A DNA stretch of 64,000 bases, from contig NZ_JBOITM010000068.1 of assembly GCF_050717535.1 (NCBI RefSeq), forward strand, positions 62,001-126,000, read 5' to 3'. A model generated the notes under the pieces. The model saw nothing but the letters and a program-made list of their open reading frames with translations, was not told the DNA's origin and made no database searches. Source of the stretch: Clostridium_AD sp050717535. GTDB lineage: Bacteria; Bacillota; Clostridia; Clostridiales; Clostridiaceae. The position numbers and the translations under genes are program-made. Below, piece after piece: positions 35,066 through 44,242 of the stretch. Numbering within the stretch: position 1 is the first letter of the stretch; every line of letters begins with the position of its first letter.

Positions 35066-36019
35066 TTGATAACTTATATTAATAGTGAAGTTCATGAATT
35101 TAAAGACATAGAAAAGGCTTTTGTGAATAAAACAACCAATGCTGACAAAGTGTTTTGGCTTAATATTAATAATCCAACTGATGATGATTTTGTTTTTTTA
35201 AAAGATAAATTTAATTTTCATCATCTTTCTATTGACGACTGTATTCGAAGGAGTAAGAGGAGTAAAATAAGTGACTATAAGCATTATCATTTTTTAAATA
35301 TAGCCACTTCAGATAGCCATCCAAATAATACATTCTCTTACAACAACATATATATATTTCTTAGCTCAAATTATATTATAACAATACATTATGGTGAAAA
35401 TAAATTATTAAATAAGATTGTTAATGACATAGCCAACGGCTTAGACATTGTTTCTAAAGGAAGTGATTTTGTTTTATATCATATTCTTGATGAAGCCATA
35501 GACCAATTATTTATTATAACAGACAAAGTTGAAGAAAGAATTAATAGTTTAGAGGAAGAAACCATGAACAACCCTGTTCAAAGTACCCTTAATAATATTA
35601 TGAATGTAAAAAAAAGTGTTATTAAGCTACGGCGTGTTGTTTCTCCTTTGCGGGAAGTATTAAATACTCTTTTGAGACATGATGATATTATAACTGAGAA
35701 ATATAGATTGTATTTCTCTGATATATATGACCATATACTACGAATATATGATTTAATTGAATCTGACCATGAAATGGTTACATCTTGTTTAGAACTTTAT
35801 TCTTCACAATTATCTAATTCCATGAACAGTGTAATGAAGTTTTTAACTATAATCTCTACAATAATGATGCCCCTCACAATTATAACTGGAATTTATGGTA
35901 TGAATTTTGTAAACATGCCCGAATTACGTGCTAAATATAGTTATTTCATAGTTATATTTATAATGATTTTTAGTTCACTATTCGAAATCTTATTTTTTAA
36001 AAAGAAAAAGTGGTTATAA
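35066..36019 (+). CDS. corA: CorA family divalent cation transporter
   Basis: A 317-residue protein with a large N-terminal cytoplasmic domain, a long helix (LYHILDEAIDQLFIITDKVE, then VKKSVIKLRRVVSPLREVL), and two C-terminal membrane helices. The first is followed by GIYGMNF, the invariant GMN selectivity motif, and the protein ends in basic residues. It forms a pentameric Mg2+ (or Co2+/Ni2+) channel. I chose TTG 35066 because AAGGGAGAG lies upstream at good distance; an in-frame GTG ten codons earlier lies ahead of that site. Confidence 0.9.
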   Translation: MITYINSEVHEFKDIEKAFVNKTTNADKVFWLNINNPTDDDFVFLKDKFNFHHLSIDDCIRRSKRSKISDYKHYHFLNIATSDSHPNNTFSYNNIYIFLSSNYIITIHYGENKLLNKIVNDIANGLDIVSKGSDFVLYHILDEAIDQLFIITDKVEERINSLEEETMNNPVQSTLNNIMNVKKSVIKLRRVVSPLREVLNTLLRHDDIITEKYRLYFSDIYDHILRIYDLIESDHEMVTSCLELYSSQLSNSMNSVMKFLTIISTIMMPLTIITGIYGMNFVNMPELRAKYSYFIVIFIMIFSSLFEILFFKKKKWL

Positions 36020-36023
36020 TATA

Positions 36024-36055
36024 AAAATAAACACCAAATGAATGGTGTTTATTTT
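36024..36055. terminator. Shared terminator of converging genes
   Basis: AAAATAAACACCA pairs perfectly with TGGTGTTTATTTT. Confidence 0.88.
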
Positions 36056-36059
36056 GTTA

Positions 36060-37616
36060 TCATATGAATCTGTCTATTAAAAACCCATATTGAATGATAC
36101 CTTTTGTTTTAAGTCTAGGACATGTTATGTATTTCCAGAAGCTATCTGTCATTTCTGCTTTAATAAGGGGAGTTACAAAACTTTCTCTCCTTTTCTCAAG
36201 TACATCCTTATCTTCAGCACTAAATCCACATAGATTGAATCCAATATCACTTACACTTGATGAAATATAAATTGTTCCAAATTCATCAGTTATAGAAACT
36301 GAATCACAACCTAATTCATTTTTAAGATTATCTAGATCACTTTGCTTGAGCTCACTGTCAATATCGATTTTTTGAAGGTGGCTACCAATTTTTAACAAGG
36401 ATTCTACATTAATTGTTCTCTCAGAAATTTTTTCTTGAAGATATGAGCTTTCTCCAAATGCTTCATTAGCTAAAGTATCCATACCTATAAGTGAATTGCT
36501 CACTTCATGTGAAGATGCACTTATTTGCTGGCTAACAGCTGAAGTCCTTTCTGTAATACGTGCAAGACCTTCTATAAACTCCTTTACTTGCTGGTTATTT
36601 TCACATAGAATTTTATTTGTTTTCTTAACTTCTTTAAATTCTTTTGAAACTGTATCAATAATTTCATATATAGCAGACAATGCTGAAATAGTATCCCTAG
36701 TAATATTAGTTCCTATTTCTGTTTTTGCCTGGACTTCATTCATCATTTTTCGTGATAAGATTATGTCATCTTGAATACCCTTTGTGACATAAATAATATT
36801 AGTTCCTGCCTCTTTAGCTTGATATGCAAGCTTTTTAACCTCATCTGCAACTACAGCAAACCCTCTACCGCTTTCACCTGCTCTAGCTGCTTCTATTGCG
36901 GCATTAAGCGCAAGTAAATTAGTTTGATCAGCAATTTCTAAAATTGAATCAACTATGTTATTTATTCCAGAAGATTTTTTTTCTAATCCATCAGAAATTT
37001 CCACAACATTGTCTACTGATGTTTTTATCTGGAGCATTTGATTATTCATTGAATTAGATGCTTTATTACAGTTTTCAACCTGTAAATTAGCCTTTTGACT
37101 GACTTGCAAGGCCTTATCAACTTCTTCACTTTGAACATTCACAGAAGAAACTATTTTATCAAGCAAATCAGATATTTCTATTACTTTTTCTTGTTGATCT
37201 CCCATGTCACTGGCTACATCACTTATGGCCAGTGTTATTTCTCCAGAGGCTTTCTTAAGCTCAGAAGATATTGTAACTAGTCTTTTCATAACTTTAATAA
37301 CTTGGCAAGAAGAAACTAACATCGATCTATTTAGCTTCGACATAAATTCAACTAGGTCTTTTACTATAGACGGTGTTTTTTCTGTCAATATCAGCGGATC
37401 ATTTTTCGCAGCTTTCACTAAATTCATTTCTGTATTTGTGTTGTATTCCTTTGAATCCGCAGAAAATCCTGAAAATATTACTATTCTATAAATAATGAAA
37501 TCAGCTATTAACCATAAGAACAAAAATAAGCTTCCTAAGAGTGTATTTAGAAAAAACATACTAATAGTATCTACTGCAATAATACAGTTCAAAATAATTA
37601 TTATTTTCTTTAGCAT
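36060..37616 (-). CDS. Methyl-accepting chemotaxis protein without periplasmic domain
   Basis: A 518-residue receptor with two adjacent membrane helices at the N-terminus (IIIILNCIIAVDTISMFFLN, GSLFLFLWLIADFIIYRIVI) and almost no loop, so it does not sense outside by a classical domain. The signalling hairpin is intact: ILEIADQTNLLALNAAIEAA, RAGESGRGFAVVADEVKKLA. After the hairpin comes a C-terminal domain of about 100 residues (LGCDSVSITDEFGTIYISSS) that looks like a small PAS/Cache-like sensor. GGAGAG favours ATG 37616. It probably reports an internal signal. Confidence 0.85.
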   Translation of the reverse strand: MLKKIIIILNCIIAVDTISMFFLNTLLGSLFLFLWLIADFIIYRIVIFSGFSADSKEYNTNTEMNLVKAAKNDPLILTEKTPSIVKDLVEFMSKLNRSMLVSSCQVIKVMKRLVTISSELKKASGEITLAISDVASDMGDQQEKVIEISDLLDKIVSSVNVQSEEVDKALQVSQKANLQVENCNKASNSMNNQMLQIKTSVDNVVEISDGLEKKSSGINNIVDSILEIADQTNLLALNAAIEAARAGESGRGFAVVADEVKKLAYQAKEAGTNIIYVTKGIQDDIILSRKMMNEVQAKTEIGTNITRDTISALSAIYEIIDTVSKEFKEVKKTNKILCENNQQVKEFIEGLARITERTSAVSQQISASSHEVSNSLIGMDTLANEAFGESSYLQEKISERTINVESLLKIGSHLQKIDIDSELKQSDLDNLKNELGCDSVSITDEFGTIYISSSVSDIGFNLCGFSAEDKDVLEKRRESFVTPLIKAEMTDSFWKYITCPRLKTKGIIQYGFLIDRFI

Positions 37617-37760
37617 ATTTGACTCTCCTTTGATGTTTTCTATAGAAACTCGATTATAAATCATTTCTATTTCTACATTATATTATTAAGTAAAGTAATT
37701 CGATGCAAAACGTACTTTTCCTTTAATACATTTTAATATCCAATTAGATATATTTGCAAT

Positions 37761-37806
37761 CAATAAGATGCCACTTGCCACGTTAGTGGCAAGTGGCATC
37801 TTATTG
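37761..37806 (-). terminator. Long perfect hairpin terminator
   Basis: A perfect 21-bp stem (37761-37781 with 37786-37806) has a loop of only 4 nt, GTTA. The arms read CAATAAGATGCCACTTGCC onward. It lies past the AEC transporter stop on the minus strand. Confidence 0.8.
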
Positions 37807-37871
37807 TTATTACTATGTTAACACAAAAGGCATCTCAAATAACTGCAAGATAGAACTGATAGCTGAAATTG

Positions 37872-38822
37872 CTAAATGAAGCCACCGCTTTTTAAAATAA
37901 GAATAAAGCAGAAAATTGTAAAAGATGATAAAATCGTAGTGGTTGCAACCAACTGCCCTGCTAGCTCATCATTCGATTTCACATTCTGTGCCATAACAAA
38001 GCTTGATACCGCTATAGGTGATGCAAAAATGGAAAGCAAAACTCCTAGTTCAAACCCTCTGAACCCAATTAAAATCGCCGAAAAAATGATAATTGCGGGT
38101 ATAATAATTAACTTAAATATAGAAACCCAAGCAATATATTTAATATTTTTTAGAGCATCACTAATCGCAAATTCCCCTCCTAAAATAATAAGTGCAAAAG
38201 GAGTTGCTATCTTTGAAATATCTGTAATGGTCTTTTCAAGAACACTTGGAATTTTGAGTCCTATAGTAGCCATTATTATTCCGATAACACAGGCAATAAT
38301 TAGTGGGTTTTTAACTACATCTATAAGAGTCTTTTTTATTGACCATACCTCATTATTTCCTTTGTTTGCATATGTTGTTAGCACTACAACGGCTAAAAAG
38401 TTATATAATGGAACCACAAAAACAGCAAGCATAGAAGTTATTCCCATATCTGCTTGTCCAAATAAATTCATACAAATGGGCACTCCAAACAATATGTAGT
38501 TGCTCCTGAAAAGCGCCTGGATCAATACTCCTCTATTGGCATTTTGCTTCTCAATTCTTGGGATAATTAAGATTAATAAAATCACAGTTATAAGAATTGA
38601 AGATACTACAAAAACAATGAGTTTTAGGTTGAAACTGCTCTGTATATCACTTAAATAAATATTATTAAACAACAATAAAGGTAAAAAAAGCTTAAAAGTT
38701 AATTTATTTGCTGTTTTAAAAAAGCTCTCATCACATACCTTAAAATATTTTAATCCCCAACCCACACCCATCATTATTAGAAGCGGTAAAACTACATTAA
38801 GTGAAAAAACAAAATTTTGCAT
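37872..38822 (-). CDS. AEC (auxin efflux carrier) family transporter
   Basis: A 316-residue protein with ten hydrophobic helices. The opening VLPLLIMMGVGWGLKYFKVC, the half-way FRSNYILFGVPICMNLFG ('rsN..f.g.Pl' motif) and SIFASPIAVSSFVMAQN in the second half are typical of the AEC family, which contains malate, malonate or amino-acid exporters in bacteria. Downstream of the citrate locus, transport of an organic acid is plausible but unproven. AAAAGGGAG precedes the ATG. It lies 18 nt after the response regulator gene, so may be in its operon. Confidence 0.88.
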   Translation of the reverse strand: MQNFVFSLNVVLPLLIMMGVGWGLKYFKVCDESFFKTANKLTFKLFLPLLLFNNIYLSDIQSSFNLKLIVFVVSSILITVILLILIIPRIEKQNANRGVLIQALFRSNYILFGVPICMNLFGQADMGITSMLAVFVVPLYNFLAVVVLTTYANKGNNEVWSIKKTLIDVVKNPLIIACVIGIIMATIGLKIPSVLEKTITDISKIATPFALIILGGEFAISDALKNIKYIAWVSIFKLIIIPAIIIFSAILIGFRGFELGVLLSIFASPIAVSSFVMAQNVKSNDELAGQLVATTTILSSFTIFCFILILKSGGFI

Positions 38823-38840
38823 CTTTACTCCCTTTTGGAA

Positions 38841-39623
38841 TTATTTTATTGTAATTAAAATCTTATCTACATTATTATTAGAATCTATTATCACTTCTTT
38901 TAAAGTCAAATCTGACATTATTGCTTCTCTAATAATACCTTCAACCTCCTGCTTCCTGTCCATATAAAAGGCTTGCCTATTGTAATTTACCATTGAGTAA
39001 TTTTGACTATTCTCTAGTAATCTTTTCTCAAATAGAGTAAGTGTATCAAATGCTTTAATCTCTATTATATTCCCGCTAATAAATACCTTTATATCTTTAG
39101 GACCTTTCCCGGTATTTGTTTTAATGAACCTTGCAAGCAAATCTTTTATTTTATTTTCCATTTCTGTTTTTGATGTTTTACTAAGAATAGAATTATCATT
39201 TATAATTGTTTCATCCTGTCTTTGCTTAAATACTTTAACTGCTGCATTTAACATTGCTTCCATAAGTTCATCATTTTTTATAGGTTTTAAAACATAGTTA
39301 TCTATTCCTACATTAACTACTGAAAGTATTGTTTCAACATCAGAAAAAGCTGTAGTAATAATTATTGCACAGTTTTTGTTTGTTTTTCTTATTTCTTTTG
39401 CCATTTCCATTCCATCCATTTCTGGCATCTTAAGATCAGTAATAACTATGTCTGGTTTAAATTCCTTGAACTTATTTAATCCATCTTGCCCATTTTCTGC
39501 TAAAAACAATTTACCAACTCTTCTTTTTAAAAATATTCCTAGTTGTTCTCTATGAAATTCTTCATCTTCCACATATAAGACTTTCAAATTAGCTAATAAA
39601 TTTTCTTCTTGTTTAATAAACAT
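38841..39623 (-). CDS. Response regulator with non-DNA-binding C-terminal domain
   Basis: A protein of about 260 residues with an N-terminal receiver domain (LKVLYVEDEEFHREQLGIFL, phospho-acceptor in PDIVITDLKMPEMDGMEMAK, switch Thr in AIIITTAFSD, Lys in YVLKPIKN). The C-terminal about 120 residues hold no HTH; they include IKDLLARFIKTNTGKGPKDI and a mixed alpha/beta part with DSNNNVDKILITI. Such Na-translocating-type Vpr/DUF output domains are unassigned to me. The ATG at 39623 overlaps the kinase stop by 11 nt, so the two are translationally coupled and form a two-component pair. Confidence 0.8.
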   Translation of the reverse strand: MFIKQEENLLANLKVLYVEDEEFHREQLGIFLKRRVGKLFLAENGQDGLNKFKEFKPDIVITDLKMPEMDGMEMAKEIRKTNKNCAIIITTAFSDVETILSVVNVGIDNYVLKPIKNDELMEAMLNAAVKVFKQRQDETIINDNSILSKTSKTEMENKIKDLLARFIKTNTGKGPKDIKVFISGNIIEIKAFDTLTLFEKRLLENSQNYSMVNYNRQAFYMDRKQEVEGIIREAIMSDLTLKEVIIDSNNNVDKILITIK

Positions 39624-42072
39624 CTTTATCAATCTCCTTTACCGGTATAGATATACTAAAACAAGCTCCCTCATCTGTATTATTAAATTTTATATTTCCA
39701 TTAAAATTCTTTTTAATGATCATTTTTGACATATACAATCCAAGACCTGTGCCCTGTTTCTTCCGCTTTGTAGTAAAATATGGTTCAAATATTTCTTTTG
39801 CTATATGTTCATCTATTCCACCAGCATTATCTTTTATTTTTACCGTATTATAAAACCCATCGCTGCTTATTTCAACTCCAATTTTTTTATTTTTAATATT
39901 ACATTCTGATAATGCATCAATTGCATTATTAATTATATTGAAAATCACTTGAGAATATTGATTTAAATATCCATATGCCTTAAGATTATCTGTATTTTCT
40001 ATGCTAACTTCTATTTTATAAAATTTAAAATTATCTTCTATTAATTCCATAGTTGAGGAAATACTATCATATATAGAAAAATTTTCTTTGTCCATCTTCG
40101 GTTTAAAAAAGTATCTAAAATCATCTATAGTTTGAGACATTTTATCAATAAGTCTTCTTGATTTACCTATTAAATTACCTAAAACTTCTTCATCTACATC
40201 ATTATATTTATGCATATCTTCTATATTTGTTATAATAAGCCCTAATATACTTAATGGTTGCCTCCATTGATGAGCGATATTTCCAATCATTTCTCCCATA
40301 GCAACAAATTTTGATTGATAAATCATTAGTGCTTCTTTTCTCTTATTCTCATCCATTTCATTTTTAAACATCTTTTCAAGTTTCATGTTTATTTTTTCTA
40401 ACTTTATAATCATTTCCTGATTTCCATTTCCTACTATTGTAATATCATTCTTATTAATTGATTCGAAAAATTCTTTATATTCACCCTCAAGAGTAATCTG
40501 AGATGCTACCTGATTTATTATACTTCTAAACCTCTCTTCACTTCTAATTAAAGCCGCCTCTTCAATTTTTCTATTTGTGATATCCCTAGAAATCAATACT
40601 AATTTTTCTTCGTTTTGTAGCTTGAATAATCGTGTATTTATCTCCACGGGTATAGTTTTACCATTTTTTGTTTTAAGAACAGTTTCAAATAATATTGTTT
40701 CTTTATTATTTAATCTCTTTTTAATCTCTTGAATCCTCTCATTTCCAAGTCCTATATCTATGTCATAATACTCCATGTTACATATTTCTTGTTTAGAGTA
40801 TCCAAGTATCGTACATCCCCTATCATTAATTTCAAGAAATTCTCCAAATACCCTATCATTCATATTTAAAATAAAAATACAATCGCTGCCACTACTAAAT
40901 AAAACTTCATATTTTTCTCTATTTCTAATGAGTTCAACTTCAAGTAATTTTCTTTCTTCTATATCTCCTTTTAACTCTTCATTAAGATTCTCAACTTCTT
41001 TTACATATTTAGCCTCTACTTCAAGTCTACTTTCATTTTCCTTAAGTTTATAAATATATCGTATGGCAAATATAAAAATCAATATCACAGCTCCAGATAA
41101 TAAAAGTATATTATACAAATTATTACTAATGATACTTACAACATCACTATAATCCAAGGTAACTGTTACTATCCAAAAATTATCCCCTATAAAAGCTGGG
41201 GAATACGCACTGATTTTTTTAATTCTACTATAGCTTTTGTCTCCTGGCCATATAGAATGATATATATTTACACCCTTTCCTCCTTTTTTTTGTTCCTCAA
41301 CAATTTTGTCCAGTTCTGACCAATCATATCCTGGAAATTCACCTTGTCTTGCATCAATAACATTTTTGCCTACACCCTCATTGTTTGGGTGCATTAAAAG
41401 TATTCCATTTTTATCTTTTACAGAAACATATCCCTTATCTCCAACTTTTATAGGTTGGACAATTTTTTTATATAAGGTATTTATACTTATCTTACTTCTT
41501 ATAATTCCTTCAAATTCATTGTTATAAAAAATGGGTTGTAATAAACATATAGTAGGTCCATTTTGTTTATCAAATTCTATTTTTCCTACAGAAGTTTTAT
41601 TTTCTTTTATTACTTCGCTTACACCTGCGTATGTAGAAATATTTTTACCTACACCTTCTTTGTCATTAATCATTAAAGGCTTTTTTTCTAAAACTACACC
41701 TTGTTTATTTAATATTTCTACTGATTGAACACTTTCTTGCTGAGTTGTATAGTATATATCTAGAATATCTGTACTAAAATCAGCATTTGTACTTTTTATT
41801 AGTGCATCAACCTTTTCTTGAAATACATAATTTTGAGCTATAATTTCTATGTTTAATCTTTGTTCATTCATATAAGTCTCTAAGCTTCTTGCAGTCATTT
41901 CTGAAATTGTCAATAAATTCTCTTGCTGATTATAGATTATAGAATCTCTAAAATTTTTATAATTTGTCCATACTAAAATTAATATAAACCCTAATAAAAT
42001 TAGAATAGAAAATATAATTACTGTATATTTACTTGATTTTTTTCTTTTGAATTTGACAAATTTATTTTTCAT
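39613..42072 (-). CDS. Cache-PAS sensor histidine kinase
   Basis: An 819-residue membrane kinase. Membrane helix 1 (VIIFSILILLGFILILVW) and helix 2 (ILLLSGAVILIFIFAIRYIY, about 315-335) flank a double-Cache-like sensor (MTARSLETYMNEQRLNIEII, then DKGYVSVKDKNGILLMHP). Then come a PAS domain with PAC (SRDITNRKIEEAALIRSEER), a dimerisation helix with the phospho-His in MIGNIAHQWRQPLSILGLII, and an ATP-binding domain with VIFNIINNAIDALSE, IKDNAGGI and GTGLGLYMSKMII. Cache domains bind small carboxylates or amino acids, which suits its place beside the citrate genes. Ligand not shown. Confidence 0.92.
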   Translation of the reverse strand: MKNKFVKFKRKKSSKYTVIIFSILILLGFILILVWTNYKNFRDSIIYNQQENLLTISEMTARSLETYMNEQRLNIEIIAQNYVFQEKVDALIKSTNADFSTDILDIYYTTQQESVQSVEILNKQGVVLEKKPLMINDKEGVGKNISTYAGVSEVIKENKTSVGKIEFDKQNGPTICLLQPIFYNNEFEGIIRSKISINTLYKKIVQPIKVGDKGYVSVKDKNGILLMHPNNEGVGKNVIDARQGEFPGYDWSELDKIVEEQKKGGKGVNIYHSIWPGDKSYSRIKKISAYSPAFIGDNFWIVTVTLDYSDVVSIISNNLYNILLLSGAVILIFIFAIRYIYKLKENESRLEVEAKYVKEVENLNEELKGDIEERKLLEVELIRNREKYEVLFSSGSDCIFILNMNDRVFGEFLEINDRGCTILGYSKQEICNMEYYDIDIGLGNERIQEIKKRLNNKETILFETVLKTKNGKTIPVEINTRLFKLQNEEKLVLISRDITNRKIEEAALIRSEERFRSIINQVASQITLEGEYKEFFESINKNDITIVGNGNQEMIIKLEKINMKLEKMFKNEMDENKRKEALMIYQSKFVAMGEMIGNIAHQWRQPLSILGLIITNIEDMHKYNDVDEEVLGNLIGKSRRLIDKMSQTIDDFRYFFKPKMDKENFSIYDSISSTMELIEDNFKFYKIEVSIENTDNLKAYGYLNQYSQVIFNIINNAIDALSECNIKNKKIGVEISSDGFYNTVKIKDNAGGIDEHIAKEIFEPYFTTKRKKQGTGLGLYMSKMIIKKNFNGNIKFNNTDEGACFSISIPVKEIDKDVY

Positions 42073-42214
42073 AAAAATAAATTCCCCCCTATAAGTGCAT
42101 GTACTTAATTGATAATAATATCTTCGTTATTATATCATAAATATACATAAATTTATGGTTTAATCATATTTGTCTTAACTTTTAAATTGCTTATAAATTA
42201 TTTTTAATATGGCT

Positions 42215-42248
42215 AAAAGGTTAGCAGTATATAACATGCTAACCTTTT
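42215..42248 (-). terminator. Terminator of the oad operon
   Basis: AAAAGGTTAGCA pairs with TGCTAACCTTTT over a 10-nt loop, 76 nt past the oadB stop. Confidence 0.85.
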
Positions 42249-42323
42249 GTATATTTGATTTAATTTAATTTTATCAAAAATATTAAAAAATTATGTTTAC
42301 AGCAGAAAAAGAAGATATGGCTA

Positions 42324-43472
42324 CTAACCAAACATAGCTAGCAATACTCCTGCAGCAACGGCTGAGCCTATAACTCCTGCTACATTAGGACCCATTGCAT
42401 GCATAAGAAGATAGTTTGATGGATTCGCCTTTCTACCCTCTACCTGGGAAACTCTGGCTGCCATTGGAACGGCTGATACACCTGCTGAACCAATTAAAGG
42501 ATTTACCTTTCCACCTGACATAACGCACATTAATTTTCCGAGAAGTAACCCTCCTACAGTGCTAAATGTAAAAGCAATAAGTCCCAAAACTATAATTTTT
42601 AAGGTTTCAGCTCTTAAGAATGTTTCTGCTGCTGCAGTAGCTCCTACAGTAGTCCCAAGGAAAATCGTAACTACATTAATCATACCATTCTGCGCAGTAC
42701 TCGAAAGTCTTTCAACAACACCAGATTCTTTAAATAAGTTACCAAGCATTAGCATTCCTATAAGTGGTGCTACTGTAGGAAGCAACAGAACTGATACTAT
42801 TGTTACAACTACCGGAAATACTATTTTTTCAAGCTTAGACACTTCTCTAAGTTGCTCCATTTTAATTTCTCTTTCCTTCTTAGTAGTAAGCAGTCTCATT
42901 ATAGGTGGTTGTATAAGTGGTATAAGTGCCATATAAGAATAAGCTGCTATTGCAATTGCTGGTAGCAACTCTGGTGCAAGTCTTGTTGTCACATATATTG
43001 CTGTTGGGCCATCTGCTCCTCCAATAATAGCTATTGAAGCTGCAGCTTTAGATGCGAATCCTAATGCAGTTGCAATAACAAAGGCAATTGCAACACCAAA
43101 TTGCGCTGCGGCTCCTAAAAATAAACTTGATGGCCTAGCAATAAGTGGACCAAAATCGGTCATAGCACCAATTCCTAAGAATATAAGTGAAGGATAAATA
43201 CCTAACTTAACACCCATATATAAATAGTAAAGTAGTCCACCAGGCTCCGTAGAGTTTGCACGGGGCGGGCTCATAATTCCAGTAGAAGGTAAATTAGCCA
43301 GAAGAACTCCGAAGGCTATAGGTAAAAGTAAAAGTGGTTCAAATTTCTTTCCTATTGCCAAATATATAAGGACACAGGCCACACAGATCATTACTAATTG
43401 CTGCCATGTTATTGTTGCAAAACCAGATTCACTAAATATTTGACTTATTGTATCTGTAAACGAAATAGACAT
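42324..43472 (-). CDS. oadB: Oxaloacetate/carboxylic acid decarboxylase, beta subunit (Na+ pump)
   Basis: A 382-residue membrane subunit that decarboxylates the carboxybiotin and drives Na+ out. The conserved re-entrant loop SIAIIGGADGPTAIYVTTRL holds the essential Asp. Nearby features include LGIGAMTDFGPLIARPSSLF, GTTVGATAAAETFLRAETLK and the C-terminal SAVPMAARVSQVEGRKANPS ('N-P-x-N-x-L-L-x-H-A-x-G-P-N-V-A-G'). It is the last gene of the operon. Related glutaconyl- or methylmalonyl-CoA pumps share this subunit; the oadA homologue upstream points to oxaloacetate. Confidence 0.93.
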   Translation of the reverse strand: MSISFTDTISQIFSESGFATITWQQLVMICVACVLIYLAIGKKFEPLLLLPIAFGVLLANLPSTGIMSPPRANSTEPGGLLYYLYMGVKLGIYPSLIFLGIGAMTDFGPLIARPSSLFLGAAAQFGVAIAFVIATALGFASKAAASIAIIGGADGPTAIYVTTRLAPELLPAIAIAAYSYMALIPLIQPPIMRLLTTKKEREIKMEQLREVSKLEKIVFPVVVTIVSVLLLPTVAPLIGMLMLGNLFKESGVVERLSSTAQNGMINVVTIFLGTTVGATAAAETFLRAETLKIIVLGLIAFTFSTVGGLLLGKLMCVMSGGKVNPLIGSAGVSAVPMAARVSQVEGRKANPSNYLLMHAMGPNVAGVIGSAVAAGVLLAMFG

Positions 43473-43487
43473 AAATATTCCTCCCTA

Positions 43488-43874
43488 CTATTGAATCACT
43501 GCAAGTACATCATTTGTAGAAACTAATGCACCTTTTGTCACCAAAATCTTTGTAACTACTCCATCTTTAGTTGCTGTTATCTCATTTTCCATTTTCATTG
43601 CTTCAAGTATAAATAAAACATCGCCATCTTTAACCCTAGATCCTTGGGTTACTTTTATATCTAAAATTGCACCAGGCATTGGAGCTTTTAATGATTCTCC
43701 TGCTCCATTTGTACCTACCACAGGTTGTGTTATTGCAACAGGATTTTCTAATTTAGAACCACCTACTTGCTGAACTGTTCCAATAGCAATTTCATCAGTC
43801 CCTACTATTGTAGCTTTTCCTCTTTCAACCTCAACTTCGTAGCTATTATTATTAATCGTAACAATATATTTCAT
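43488..43874 (-). CDS. Biotin carboxyl carrier subunit
   Basis: A 128-residue protein with an N-terminal strand-rich start (YIVTINNNSYEVEVERGKAT), a short flexible linker rich in Gly and Val (VAITQPVVGTNGAGESLKAP), and a C-terminal biotinyl domain. The biotinylated Lys is in LFILEAMKMENEITATKDG. It carries the carboxyl group from the alpha to the beta subunit. In many species this domain is fused to OadA; here it is separate, as in glutaconyl-CoA and methylmalonyl-CoA decarboxylases (GcdC/MmdC). Confidence 0.92.
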   Translation of the reverse strand: MKYIVTINNNSYEVEVERGKATIVGTDEIAIGTVQQVGGSKLENPVAITQPVVGTNGAGESLKAPMPGAILDIKVTQGSRVKDGDVLFILEAMKMENEITATKDGVVTKILVTKGALVSTNDVLAVIQ

Positions 43875-43909
43875 TTATGTTTTGCCTCCTATCGAAAATA
43901 ATGTAATTA

Positions 43910-44230
43910 TTAATTAATTAACTTAATGGATTTAAATTGAAGCTCACATAAAGATATTTCTAATTCATCGCTTAAAATTGCCATAATAATTGCAGTAGTT
44001 TTTTCATCCACACCTATGAGTTTTAATTCACCAGTTGATACTTCAATATTATTTTGAGATGAATCTATGTCACTCGCAACTTCTTCTTTGCTCTTTTGAT
44101 TCTTTTTATTATTATCAATAAAACTAAAAACAAATGCCTGTGCCTTCAAAAGAAAACTTAATGCAACGAGGCAACTAAATACTACACTCATAAGAATTAG
44201 AGCTACTAACAAACTATTAGCTATTGACAT
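43910..44230 (-). CDS. oadG: Oxaloacetate decarboxylase gamma-type subunit (OadG)
   Basis: A 106-residue protein with a single N-terminal membrane helix (LLVALILMSVVFSCLVALSF), then a polar linker (DNNKKNQKSKEEVASDIDSS) and a short C-terminal helix IAAILSDE-like segment (TAIIMAILSDELEISLCELQ). This is the OadG layout: an anchor and assembly factor for the pump. The gene lies between the alpha subunit and the biotin protein, as expected. Confidence 0.82.
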   Translation of the reverse strand: MSIANSLLVALILMSVVFSCLVALSFLLKAQAFVFSFIDNNKKNQKSKEEVASDIDSSQNNIEVSTGELKLIGVDEKTTAIIMAILSDELEISLCELQFKSIKLIN

Positions 44231-44242
44231 ATTAACCCTCCT

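Noticed and set aside
37876..38499. 207-codon plus-strand frame
   Set aside because: Antisense to the AEC transporter, which has clear family motifs and start signals.
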